Positions 26,895 through 35,260 of a stretch of 64,000 nucleotides of DNA are shown here, piece after piece. Below the pieces are notes generated by a model. That model had not been told where the DNA came from. It worked only from the letters and a program-made list of their open reading frames with translations, and did no database searches. The stretch covers positions 2,356,001-2,420,000 of the forward strand of contig NZ_AP018664.1 in NCBI RefSeq assembly GCF_003967075.1, written 5' to 3'. Numbering within the stretch: the stretch's first letter is position 1; the number at the start of each line of letters is the position of its first letter. The stretch is from Sphingobium amiense. Its GTDB lineage: Bacteria; Pseudomonadota; Alphaproteobacteria; Sphingomonadales; Sphingomonadaceae. A program made the translations under genes and the position numbers.

Positions 26895-27902
26895 CTAGAT
26901 ATTCTCTCCCAACCCGTCCGTGCTTTCCACGAGAGCATGGACGCGGTGCGGGGCGGAGACTTCGACGCGGCTGGTGACTTCGTAGCGGGCCTTCGCCTGA
27001 CGGACATTGCTGTCCGCGGGCACGCTGTCGGTCAGCCAGACATTGCCGCCGATGACCGAGCGGCTGCCTACGATGATGCGGCCGAGCACGGTCGCGCCCG
27101 CGTAGATTACCACATCGTCCTCGATGATCGGATGGCGCGGCACCGCCTTTTCGAGCCGACCCTTCTCGTCCGAGGGGAAGCTGCGCGCGCCCAGCGTCAC
27201 GCCCTGATAGAGGCGCACCCGGTCGCCCACGATGGCGGTTTCACCGATAACGACGCCGGTGCCATGGTCGATGAAGAAGCTGTGGCCGATGCGCGCGCCG
27301 GGATGGATGTCGATCCCGGTCTTGCCATGCGCGATTTCCGAGATGATTCGCGCGACGAGCGGCGCGCCCAGCACATGCAGGCGGTTGGCGAGGCGGTGGT
27401 GGATGATCGCCAGCATCGACGGGTAGCAGATCAGCACTTCATCGACGCTGCGCGCGGCGGGATCGCCCAGAAATGCGGCGTCGACATCGGTGTCGAGCAG
27501 TTCGCGCAGTGCGGGCAGGCTCTGCGCGAAGGCGCCGATGATGCGGGCGGCTTCGGCGTCGACGGCGGCCGCAGGCTCGTCCTTCAGCGCATAGATGAGT
27601 TCGAGCCGGATCTGCCCGTAGAGGCGGCTGAGCACAGTTTGCAGCGTTTCGGCGACGAATGCGTCCTCATTGTGGAGACGCACGAAGCTGGGGCCGAGGC
27701 GCAGCGGGAAAAGCGCGCCGCACAGCGCCTGCATGATCTTGGTCAGATTGTCGCGCGAGGGGAAGCCCTCCGCGCCATATTCCGCGTGATGCTGCTGCGC
27801 CTGCCGCCAGCGGGCGCGCGCGGCGCTCAGCTCCGCGACGAGCTGGTCCACGTCCCAATATCCCTCGACGATGCGGTCGTCTTCCGCTCGGTCAGCTATC
27901 AT
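26895..27902 (-). CDS. cysE: Serine O-acetyltransferase, EpsC/SrpH-type
   Basis: 335 residues from ATG 27902, which has an AGAGG 5 bases upstream; the longer frame uses a TTG. Makes O-acetylserine for cysteine synthesis. An N-terminal helical domain leads to the left-handed beta-helix with hexapeptide repeats ('DIHPGARIGHSFFIDHGTGVVIGE'). The larger N-terminal domain is typical of the EpsC-like subgroup. The partner cysK is encoded at 51.3 kb, not adjacent. Its stop codon (CTA on the plus strand) directly touches the TAG of the phosphatase gene. Confidence 0.92.
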   Translation of the reverse strand: MIADRAEDDRIVEGYWDVDQLVAELSAARARWRQAQQHHAEYGAEGFPSRDNLTKIMQALCGALFPLRLGPSFVRLHNEDAFVAETLQTVLSRLYGQIRLELIYALKDEPAAAVDAEAARIIGAFAQSLPALRELLDTDVDAAFLGDPAARSVDEVLICYPSMLAIIHHRLANRLHVLGAPLVARIISEIAHGKTGIDIHPGARIGHSFFIDHGTGVVIGETAIVGDRVRLYQGVTLGARSFPSDEKGRLEKAVPRHPIIEDDVVIYAGATVLGRIIVGSRSVIGGNVWLTDSVPADSNVRQAKARYEVTSRVEVSAPHRVHALVESTDGLGENI

Positions 27903-27993
27903 GATCGCCTCTTGCCTTTCAGGGCCAAGGACATAGCCCGGCAAAAGGCGACCCGATAAACGGGTTTTGTTGGGCGACCGATAATTTCTCTTT

Positions 27994-29319
27994 CTAGGTC
28001 CGCTTCACGCGCGGCAAGACGAGGCAGATTTCGGCGCGCAACCCACCGTCGGGCCGGTTGGCGAGGGTCAGGCGGCCACCTTCCGCCGCGACGGTCTTCT
28101 GCACCACGGCAAGGCCAAGGCCGAGGCCGCGCGTGTTGCGCTGGCGCGCGTCGTCGAGGCGGGAGAAGGGCCGCAGCACTTCCTCCAGCCGGTCGCGCGG
28201 GATGCCGGGGCCGTCATCGTCCACGCGGATCAGCACTTCCTCGCCCTTGCGGTCCACCGACACGCGGGCGCGCTGGCCATAGTGAAGCGCATTCTCGATC
28301 AGGTTGCGCACCGCGCGGCGGAGGGAGAGCGCACGCACCTCCATTTCCAGATGGTCGAGGCCATCATAAGTCACGTTCTGCCCATGGTCCTGAAAGGCGT
28401 CGACGATGGTGGCGACGGTGACGGCGATGTCGGTGCGGACGGGAGTTTCGGGATCTTCGTCGCCGCCCAGATAGGCGAGCAGCGATTCGAGCATCGCCCC
28501 CATTTCTTCCAGATCCTGCCCCATCGCCTCCTGCACTTCGGCGTCCCGCACCGATTCGAGGCGCAGGCGCAGGCGCGAGAGCGGTGTGCGCAGATCGTGG
28601 CCCACGGCCGCCAGTGTCTCCGTCCGTTCGTCGATCAGGCGGTGGATGCGGCCCTGCATGGCGTTGAACGCGGCGATGAGGTTGCGCACATCGCTCGTCC
28701 CCGCCTCCGGCACGACGACTTCCTGCCCGCGCCCGATCATATGCGTTGCATGAGTGAGATCGCGCAACGGCGCGAGGGTGCGGCGGATGAGCAGCCATCC
28801 CGCGATCAGCAGCGCCAGCACCGGGATGAGCGCCATGCCCATGCGGCCGATGGTGAAGGCCCATTTGCCGCCATTGTGCCGCATCCCGAAATAGAGCCAG
28901 CTCCCGTCCGGCAACCGCAGGCCGCCGTTGATTTCCGAATGACGCCCCGGCGTGATGCGCAACCAGAGGCCCGATTTTTCGAGGCTCGGTTCCCACGCCA
29001 CGATCTGTCGCCGCATCCGCTCCAGTTCCCGCGAGAGCGGCGGCGGAGGCGGCGCGACGGGGGACCAGTGCACGTCATAGCGGTCGGTCGTGAGCTGGTA
29101 GCCCAATGTGGGCCGTTCCTCGCGCGGCTGTTCGGTGAGCAGCTTGCGCGCGATGATGAGATGTTCGGCCAGCCGCCGGGCTTCGTCGTCCTGAAGCGAA
29201 AGCTGGCTCGCGCGTTCGTAGATCAGCGTGCCGACCGCGAATTCCAGCGTGACCGTCAACAGCAGGATCGCAAAGAGGCGGCCCAGCAGGCCGAGCGATC
29301 CTCTGAAATGCAGGTTCAA
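27994..29319 (-). CDS. EnvZ-like sensor histidine kinase
   Basis: 441 residues from the TTG at 29319, which overlaps the response-regulator stop as TTGA; the longer frame lies inside the regulator gene. Membrane helices at about 11-33 and 159-178 enclose a roughly 125-residue periplasmic sensor domain with a Pro run. HAMP (180-232), phospho-acceptor H241 in GHDLRTPL, N-box N343, G1 DDDGPGIP and G2 GLGLGLA complete the kinase. The signal is unknown. Works with the OmpR-like regulator just upstream. Confidence 0.93.
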   Translation of the reverse strand: MNLHFRGSLGLLGRLFAILLLTVTLEFAVGTLIYERASQLSLQDDEARRLAEHLIIARKLLTEQPREERPTLGYQLTTDRYDVHWSPVAPPPPPLSRELERMRRQIVAWEPSLEKSGLWLRITPGRHSEINGGLRLPDGSWLYFGMRHNGGKWAFTIGRMGMALIPVLALLIAGWLLIRRTLAPLRDLTHATHMIGRGQEVVVPEAGTSDVRNLIAAFNAMQGRIHRLIDERTETLAAVGHDLRTPLSRLRLRLESVRDAEVQEAMGQDLEEMGAMLESLLAYLGGDEDPETPVRTDIAVTVATIVDAFQDHGQNVTYDGLDHLEMEVRALSLRRAVRNLIENALHYGQRARVSVDRKGEEVLIRVDDDGPGIPRDRLEEVLRPFSRLDDARQRNTRGLGLGLAVVQKTVAAEGGRLTLANRPDGGLRAEICLVLPRVKRT

Positions 29320-30026
29320 GCGCGGGTGACTTCGGCGTTGAACATATAGCCGACGCCCCGCACAGTGGTGATGGGCGCTGCCTTGTCCATCGTGGTGAGC
29401 TTGCGGCGCAGGCGGCTGACCAGCACGTCGATGCTGCGGTCGGAGCTGTCGCCCATGCGGGTGCGGGACAGTTCGATCAGGCGTTCGCGCGCGATGACGC
29501 GCTGCGGATGGCTGAGGAAGGAGCCGAGCAGGTCGAATTCCGCACCGGTCAGTTCCACGACGGCGCCGGTGGGCGAGCGCAGTTCGCGGCGGGGGAAATT
29601 GACGCTCCATCCTTCGAAATGGGCTTCGCTCTCGCGATGCTCGTCCGGGCCGCGCTCTACGCCGACGCGGCGCAGGATGGCGCGGATGCGGGCGATGAGT
29701 TCGCGCGTGCCGAAGGGTTTGGGGAGATAGTCGTCGGCACCGAGTTCAAGCCCGACGATCCGGTCGGTCTCGCTGCCCTTGGCGCTGATGAAGATGATCG
29801 GCACGTCGCTCTTGCGCCGGATCTGGCGGCAGAGGTCGATACCGTTGGTGCCGGGCAGCATCACGTCGAGCACGACGAGGTCGACCGGGCCAGCTTCGAA
29901 CGCCACCCACATTTCGGGTCCGGAGGAAGCAGGCCGCACCTGATAGCCATGCTCCTGAAGAGCGCGGGCGGTCAGCGTGCGGAGCGGCGGGTCGTCCTCG
30001 ACCAGGATGATCGACGGAGCGGTCAT
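29316..30026 (-). CDS. OmpR-family response regulator
   Basis: 236 residues. The receiver has the intact acidic pocket E10-D11, phospho-acceptor D54 ('VVLDVMLPG'), the switch S81 and K103. The C-terminal winged helix ends 'TTVRGVGYMFNAEV'. Overlaps the kinase gene by TTGA. It is a close paralogue of the orphan regulator at 33.6-34.4 kb, sharing the recognition-helix block 'SSDRSIDVLVSRLRRKL'. Downstream targets are not known; the TorF porin gene lies next upstream in reading direction. Confidence 0.95.
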   Translation of the reverse strand: MTAPSIILVEDDPPLRTLTARALQEHGYQVRPASSGPEMWVAFEAGPVDLVVLDVMLPGTNGIDLCRQIRRKSDVPIIFISAKGSETDRIVGLELGADDYLPKPFGTRELIARIRAILRRVGVERGPDEHRESEAHFEGWSVNFPRRELRSPTGAVVELTGAEFDLLGSFLSHPQRVIARERLIELSRTRMGDSSDRSIDVLVSRLRRKLTTMDKAAPITTVRGVGYMFNAEVTRA

Positions 30027-30138
30027 GATTTCGTCAGCGCAACATGGATCATGTGTGCGGGATAAGGTGCGGCCCGGCGCGGGTCAACCGCGCCGGGAGC
30101 CTGAACGGCCGAGCAACAATTTGTCACGGGCCGGAAGG

Positions 30139-30167
30139 ATAGCGGGCCGGACGGACCGACCCGCTAT
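30139..30167 (-). terminator. Possible terminator of the TorF porin gene
   Basis: An 8-bp perfect stem ATAGCGGG/CCCGCTAT lies 9 bases after the porin stop on the minus strand. It is followed by a pyrimidine-rich stretch (ccttcc) but not by a clear T run, so the call is tentative. Confidence 0.4.
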
Positions 30168-30175
30168 CTCATGGA

Positions 30176-31015
30176 TCAGAACGCAGCGGAGATGGAGAAG
30201 ACCACCGTGCCGCGCGCGATCGACTTGCCGGCATTGTCGGGATCGACCACCGAGAAGTTGGGACGGATGTAGTTTTCTTCGACGCGGGCGATGTCGGTGT
30301 CGACATAGGCGATGCTGGCGGTCAGCGGCGTGCCGGGGATGGCAAGGTCAGCGCCGACCAGCCAGTCCAGATACTTGCCGGTGGGCGCGGCCGAGGTGCC
30401 GTTGGGGCCAAGGCCCGGATTACCCTTCGACCAGCCCAGATGCGCCTTGAGCGAAACCGGCGTGTTCGGAATCGCGCCGCTCACGTCGCCCCAGACATAC
30501 AGGTTGTCGTTCTTCTTGCCCGGACGGAAGACCGTGCAGTCCGCGTCGCTGCATACTTCGCCCAGAGCCTGCTGCTTGGGCGCATAGGCGACGCCGAGAA
30601 GTCCCTTCACAGGGCCGATCTGGTGCGACAGCTTGCCGAAGAGTTCGGCGAAGTCGGTCTTGCTGAGGCCCGAGGGATACATGTACCAGGTCAGGCCCAT
30701 GTCCAGCGTCGAACCTTCGCCGAGCGGAACGGCGTAACCGCCGATCAGGTCGAGTTCCATGTTCGCGCCGCCGAAAGTCCCCCAGCCCGAAAGGTTGGAC
30801 GCCCAGGTGCCGACATAGGCACCGCTTTCATGCGCGATAGTGAAGCCGCCCTGCACCGCCATGCCACGATCGCTCTGTGAAACACCGCGCAGACGATAGT
30901 CCGACACGAGTGCCACGCTGCCGGTAACAGTGATGGGCTTTGCGGGTTCATCCTGTGCAAATGCCTGGGCGCTGGAAAGGAGCGCGATGGCGGCACAAGC
31001 GATTTTATACTTCAT
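30176..31015 (-). CDS. TorF-family putative outer-membrane porin
   Basis: 279 residues from ATG 31015, preceded by GGGGAA. A signal peptide cleaves after AFA at about residue 20. The mature protein alternates short beta strands with turns and starts 'VTGSVALVSDYRLRGVSQSD', the hallmark of the TorF/TIGR02001 family. Ends in a terminal phenylalanine (ISAAF), as outer-membrane beta-barrels do. Two cysteines (VCSDADC) sit in a loop. A hairpin covers the ribosome-binding site. The substrate is unknown. Confidence 0.88.
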   Translation of the reverse strand: MKYKIACAAIALLSSAQAFAQDEPAKPITVTGSVALVSDYRLRGVSQSDRGMAVQGGFTIAHESGAYVGTWASNLSGWGTFGGANMELDLIGGYAVPLGEGSTLDMGLTWYMYPSGLSKTDFAELFGKLSHQIGPVKGLLGVAYAPKQQALGEVCSDADCTVFRPGKKNDNLYVWGDVSGAIPNTPVSLKAHLGWSKGNPGLGPNGTSAAPTGKYLDWLVGADLAIPGTPLTASIAYVDTDIARVEENYIRPNFSVVDPDNAGKSIARGTVVFSISAAF

Positions 31016-31044
31016 GAACATTCCCCTTTTACGAAAGAATGTTC
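31016..31044 (-). promoter_or_regulatory. Hairpin over the porin ribosome-binding site
   Basis: On the minus strand GAACATTC pairs with GAATGTTC (8 perfect base pairs, 13-base loop). The second arm ends directly before the ATG and includes the end of the GGGGAA Shine-Dalgarno, so folding would hide it. The same palindrome could instead be a protein-binding site. Seen in sequence; the function is inferred. Confidence 0.5.
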
Positions 31045-31202
31045 CGTCCTGCTTCCGTGATCCGACGATCTGTTGCGCCGTCGATATCATCGGACGGACG
31101 CAGGGATAGGCGCAAAAGTGGGCGGTCGCAAAGCTGTTTTTCTTGCAGGTGCGAAATGCATTGGCGTCCTGTTGCGCGGCTGCAACATTTTTCGCGCGAT
31201 CG

Positions 31203-31238
31203 TAAAAGAAAGGCCGCCGCCTCCAAGACGCGGCGGCC
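31203..31238 (-). terminator. Rho-independent terminator of the carbonic anhydrase-SulP operon
   Basis: A 9-bp perfect stem GGCCGCCGC/GCGGCGGCC with a short loop is followed on the minus strand by TTTCTTTTA. It lies 32 bases after the SulP stop and closes the operon before the porin promoter region. Confidence 0.85.
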
Positions 31239-31269
31239 CAGTATCCTGACGGTCGCGGGGGGCGTGACG

Positions 31270-32766
31270 TCAGGCGACGATCTGGCGCAGCCTGCCGGTT
31301 GCGCCGAACAGTTCAACAGGCTCCCCCGCCCCGCGGCGCCGCGACACCCATTCCCGCAGCATTTCGGCGCAGGTGTGGTCGATATGGGCCAGCCGTTCGA
31401 CATTGAGAATGATGAGACCTTTGGCCGGAAGCGACTCCAGCTTCGCCGACAGCCCGGGGAGGCTGAGGAAGGTGGCGGACCCCTGAAGCGCAACCTCCTG
31501 CGCCTCTCCGCGGTCCGCCTGCTGGACGTCGAGACCGAGGCGGCGGGCATGGGGCAGCAGTTCCAGCAGCGACAGGCCGATGCCGACCAGCACGCCGGTC
31601 AGGAGGTCGGTCGTCACCACGCAGATCAGCGTCGCCGCCCACACGATCGCCGGAAGCGGACCGTAGAGATGGAAGAGATGCTTCACATGCGAAAGGCTGA
31701 CGAGCCGGACGCCGGTGATGACCAGCACCCCCGCCAAAGCAGCCATGGGAATCTCACGCAGCAGCCAAGGCAGCAGCGCGACGAAGCCGAGTATCCAGAA
31801 GCCGTGCAGGATGGTGGACAGGCGCGAGGTGGCGCCCGCCTGCACATTGGCGGAGGAACGGACGATCACGCCCGTCATCGGCAGTGCGCCCGCGAAACCG
31901 CAGAGCAGGTTGCCGATGCCCTGCGCGCTCAGTTCCTTGTTGTAGTTGGTGCGCACGCCATTGTGCATCCGGTCGACCGCCGCCGCTGACAGCAGGGTTT
32001 CCGCGCTCGCAATAAAGGCGATGGCGATGGCCGTGGTGAGAATGGCGGGATTCATCAACTGCGCCACCAGACCCTGTTCGGGCAGCGTGACAGCCGCGAC
32101 GATGCTTTCGGGCACCGCGACGCGGGCGACCGGCAGGCTGAAGAAGAAGGCGACGAGCGTTGCAGCAACCACGCCCACCAGCGCGCCGGGCAGCAGCTTC
32201 ATCGAGGCGGGACGGAATTTCTCCCAGCCCAGCATCGCGAAGATGGTGACGAGGCCGACCATGAAAGCGGTGGCCGCATCCTGATTGGTGAGGCCGAAAA
32301 TCTGGCCCGGCATCGCGATCAGGTTGTGCAGGCCGCTCGACAGCGGTTTGTCGTCGAAGAGAACGTGGAACTGGCCGACGACGATGAGGACGCCGATGCC
32401 CGCCAGCATGCCGTGCACGACCGCAGGCGAGATGGCGCGGAACCAGCCGCCTACCCGCGCGATGCCCGCAACGACCTGAATGGCGCCGGCGAGGATCAGA
32501 ATGGGGCCGAGCGCGGACAGACCCTGTTCGCGCACGATTTCGAAGACGATGACCGCAAGGCCGGCGGCCGGACCGCTGACCTGAAGCGGAGAGCCTGCGA
32601 ACAGGCCGACGATGATGCCGCCGATGATGCCGGTGATGAGACCCTTTTCCGGCGGCACCCCTGACGCAACGGCGATCCCCATGCAAAGCGGCATCGCCAC
32701 TAGGAAAACGACGATCGACGCCGTGAAGTCGCGTCCGAAATTGACGCCGGAAAGGGCTTTCAGCAT
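31270..32766 (-). CDS. SulP-family anion (probable bicarbonate) transporter
   Basis: 498 residues. The N-terminal membrane domain (about ten or more helices to residue 390) starts 'FGRDFTASIVVFLVAMPLCMGIAVASG' and carries the SulP signature. A short STAS-like domain follows ('GLIILNVERLAHIDHTCAEML'). It begins 3 bases after the beta-carbonic anhydrase stop. SulP proteins move sulfate or bicarbonate; the tight coupling to a carbonic anhydrase favours bicarbonate, which is inference. A strong terminator follows. Confidence 0.9.
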   Translation of the reverse strand: MLKALSGVNFGRDFTASIVVFLVAMPLCMGIAVASGVPPEKGLITGIIGGIIVGLFAGSPLQVSGPAAGLAVIVFEIVREQGLSALGPILILAGAIQVVAGIARVGGWFRAISPAVVHGMLAGIGVLIVVGQFHVLFDDKPLSSGLHNLIAMPGQIFGLTNQDAATAFMVGLVTIFAMLGWEKFRPASMKLLPGALVGVVAATLVAFFFSLPVARVAVPESIVAAVTLPEQGLVAQLMNPAILTTAIAIAFIASAETLLSAAAVDRMHNGVRTNYNKELSAQGIGNLLCGFAGALPMTGVIVRSSANVQAGATSRLSTILHGFWILGFVALLPWLLREIPMAALAGVLVITGVRLVSLSHVKHLFHLYGPLPAIVWAATLICVVTTDLLTGVLVGIGLSLLELLPHARRLGLDVQQADRGEAQEVALQGSATFLSLPGLSAKLESLPAKGLIILNVERLAHIDHTCAEMLREWVSRRRGAGEPVELFGATGRLRQIVA

Positions 32767-32769
32767 GGC

Positions 32770-33468
32770 TTACTCCGCCGCGACGGCAAAGGAGGTGTCG
32801 CCCGCCAGACGGCGGGCCTGGGGAAGCGCGACGGGCAGCGGCTCGCCCTCGCGCAGCGGAACGAAGCGGCCGGTTTCACCGTCGAGACCGAGCACCTGAC
32901 CGGCATGGATGTCGACATACCAGCCGTGCAGCGCGATCTCGCCCCGCGCGATGCCCGACGCGATCGACGGGTGGGTGCGCAGGTGCGCAAGCTGCACCAC
33001 GACATTTTCCAGCGCCATGTTGCGGAGCTTTTCCGCGTCACTGAGGTCGGCGGGGTAATTTTCCTTGCAGACCTTCTGCGCGGCATGGCTGTGGCGCAGC
33101 CAGGCGGCGACGTTGGGCATGGAGGTAAGATCGGCTTCGGTCGCCAGCGCCTTCATCGCACCGCAGTCGCTGTGGCCGCACACGATGATGTCGCGCACGC
33201 CCAGCACCATGACGGCATATTCGACCGTGGCGGTGACGCCGCCCAACTGGCTGGCATGGGGAGGAACGATATTGCCCGCGTTGCGGCAGACGAACAGGTC
33301 ACCCGGCTCCGCCTGCATGATATGTTCGGGTACGATGCGCGAATCGGCGCAGGAGATCATCAGCGCCTTGGGGCTTTGCCCTTCATTGGCGAGCCTGCTG
33401 TAGAGGCTGTTCTTGTCGGGATAGGTTTTCTTCTCGAAATTGAAGACGCGACCGATAAGCTCGTTCAT
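32770..33468 (-). CDS. Beta-class carbonic anhydrase
   Basis: 232 residues from ATG 33468; the longer frame adds 35 residues without a Shine-Dalgarno. Zinc ligands C40 (in CADSR with D42 and R44), H99 and C102 (in HSDC) are all present. Interconverts CO2 and bicarbonate in the cytoplasm. Only 3 bases separate it from the SulP transporter, forming a likely inorganic-carbon uptake and hydration unit. Confidence 0.95.
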   Translation of the reverse strand: MNELIGRVFNFEKKTYPDKNSLYSRLANEGQSPKALMISCADSRIVPEHIMQAEPGDLFVCRNAGNIVPPHASQLGGVTATVEYAVMVLGVRDIIVCGHSDCGAMKALATEADLTSMPNVAAWLRHSHAAQKVCKENYPADLSDAEKLRNMALENVVVQLAHLRTHPSIASGIARGEIALHGWYVDIHAGQVLGLDGETGRFVPLREGEPLPVALPQARRLAGDTSFAVAAE

Positions 33469-33632
33469 GATCCTGTCCTTCTCACATGTCGTTGCCGGTG
33501 CGGGGGAAACCGGCTCAGATTGCAGGATAGGCGACAGGTTTTGCTGCGTCGCAGCGGGTTTGTAAGAAAGCATGTCTGGAGAGGACCAGACTACGAAAGC
33601 CGGTTGCCCGCCTCTTTCAGCGTGCAGGCGCC

Positions 33633-34409
33633 TCAGCCGCGATCCACGACGGCGCTGAACATATAGCCCGCGCCGCGAACGGTCACGATGGGCGCGCGGC
33701 GCCCCTGCCCACCCAGTTTCCGGCGCAGGCGGCTGACCAGAACGTCGATGCTGCGGTCGGACGAGGGCGTGTCGCGCACGCCCGCCAGTTCCATCAGCCG
33801 CTTGCGGGGAATGATGATACGGGCATGATCGAGAAACACGCCCAGCAGCGCAAATTCCGCCGCCGTCAGGTGGACCTTCCTCTCATCGGGCGCGCTGACT
33901 TCGCGGCGGGTGAAATCCACCGTCCACCCCTCGAAGCGCGCCTGTTTGCGGTTGCGCGAACCGCGCACACGTTCAGCGCGGGTGCGGCGCAGGACGGCGC
34001 GGAGCCGCGCGGCGAGTTCGCGGACCGAATAGGGCTTGGCCATGAAATCGTCCGCGCCCAGCTCAAGCGCCACGACGCGATCAACCTCGGTGCAGTTGGC
34101 GCCGACGAGGATGATCGGCACGTCGCTGCGTTCGCGCAGGTCACGGCACAGATCCATGCCGTCCGCGCCGCGCAGTCCCGCATCCAGCACGACCGCGCCG
34201 ACGTGGGCGCTTGTGAGCGCATGGAAGAGGGCGTCCGCCGACGCGGCGGGCATCGCGCGAAAGCCGGTCTGTTCAAGATGATCGTGCACGGTCCGCCGCA
34301 CATCCCCTTGCGTTTCGGCGAGCAGGATCAGGGGGCTGGCCGGGCGAGACATGCCGCTTTGCGGCGGCATCGCGCCGCCTTCACCCTCCGCGACGATCTG
34401 GCGGGACAT
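33633..34409 (-). CDS. Orphan OmpR-family regulator with degenerate receiver
   Basis: 258 residues; a GGAGGAG precedes the ATG. The receiver keeps D76 ('VVLDAGLRG') and K125, but the acidic pair is E32-T33 instead of E-D and the switch Ser/Thr position is G103. Mg binding and phosphorylation-driven switching are therefore doubtful. The winged-helix domain is intact ('SSDRSIDVLVSRLRRKL', ending 'TVRGAGYMFSAVV') and closely matches the regulator at 29.3-30.0 kb. No kinase gene is adjacent. It lies upstream of the carbonic anhydrase operon in the same direction. Confidence 0.9.
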   Translation of the reverse strand: MSRQIVAEGEGGAMPPQSGMSRPASPLILLAETQGDVRRTVHDHLEQTGFRAMPAASADALFHALTSAHVGAVVLDAGLRGADGMDLCRDLRERSDVPIILVGANCTEVDRVVALELGADDFMAKPYSVRELAARLRAVLRRTRAERVRGSRNRKQARFEGWTVDFTRREVSAPDERKVHLTAAEFALLGVFLDHARIIIPRKRLMELAGVRDTPSSDRSIDVLVSRLRRKLGGQGRRAPIVTVRGAGYMFSAVVDRG

Positions 34410-34527
34410 GCATATTCTCCTCCAGCCGCCCTGCCGATCCGGTGCGGGGGTGGCAGCCTTGCATAGCGGAGGAGGATGTCCGCCATATGGGCCGGGGATG
34501 ACAAATTGTTGCTGATCCGTCGCTGTC

Positions 34528-35040
34528 CTATTGCGCGGCTTCCATCATCGGGGCCGGTTCAGGGGCGAGCGCGTGATCGAGAACATGCGCCAGCCACAGC
34601 GCGTCCGCGCTGGCGCGATGCCGGGCGCTGACCTGCGCGCTCGCCCGCGCGATGGCGGCAGCGACGGTCGCGGAGGATGTCCCGGCTTCATCGAACAGGC
34701 TGCCCGCATGGTCAATGGCGAAGGGGGCGGGCTTTCCGGCAGCCTCGGCCAGCCGGTCGAGCCAGTATCGGTCGAGGCTGCTGTCGGACACGAGGCGGCA
34801 ATTTCCGACCGTCTGCGCCAGTTCGGCCAGCACCTGCGCGGCGGGCAATCCTTCGCGCAGAACGCGGTCGCGGGTGAGGTTGTGCAGCGCCTCCGCCTCT
34901 GCGGTCCAGTCCCACCCCAGCCATTCGTCCGTCGGACGGATCAGCCAGCTCCGGCTCATGACCGGAGTGGCAATGCCGACCTCGATGGGGAAAGACCGTC
35001 CGTGGCGCGGCAGGCAGGACGCCTCGAAGTCGATAGTCAT
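34528..35040 (-). CDS. Small DEDDh-type 3'-5' exonuclease
   Basis: 170 residues from ATG 35040 (MTIDFEAS). The four-carboxylate core of DnaQ-like exonucleases is visible: D4 and E6 in DFE, an aspartate in 'SDSSLDRYWLD' (86-95), and H141 with D146 in HRASAD. The family is normally longer; this one is a bare catalytic domain. It has a weak ribosome-binding site. It could act on RNA or single-stranded DNA; no partner gene is evident. Divergent from corA. Confidence 0.72.
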   Translation of the reverse strand: MTIDFEASCLPRHGRSFPIEVGIATPVMSRSWLIRPTDEWLGWDWTAEAEALHNLTRDRVLREGLPAAQVLAELAQTVGNCRLVSDSSLDRYWLDRLAEAAGKPAPFAIDHAGSLFDEAGTSSATVAAAIARASAQVSARHRASADALWLAHVLDHALAPEPAPMMEAAQ

Positions 35041-35260
35041 GATCGTCAAGGCGCGGCTCCAGCATGACGGCGCGGCCGCCCCCTCCCCAAGGCTGCCACG
35101 CATCGGCCCGATACCCCCTTCGCCCGCAACTATGTCAGGCCGAAGTCACACACCAGCCGGTTGTGGAAAAATCATATGAGGCGGACCGTGGGCGGGACGA
35201 AGCGCAAGGCGGTCGCGACAGCATCGCCGACTTCTGCTAGCCGGTGGCGAGGAAGCAAGG

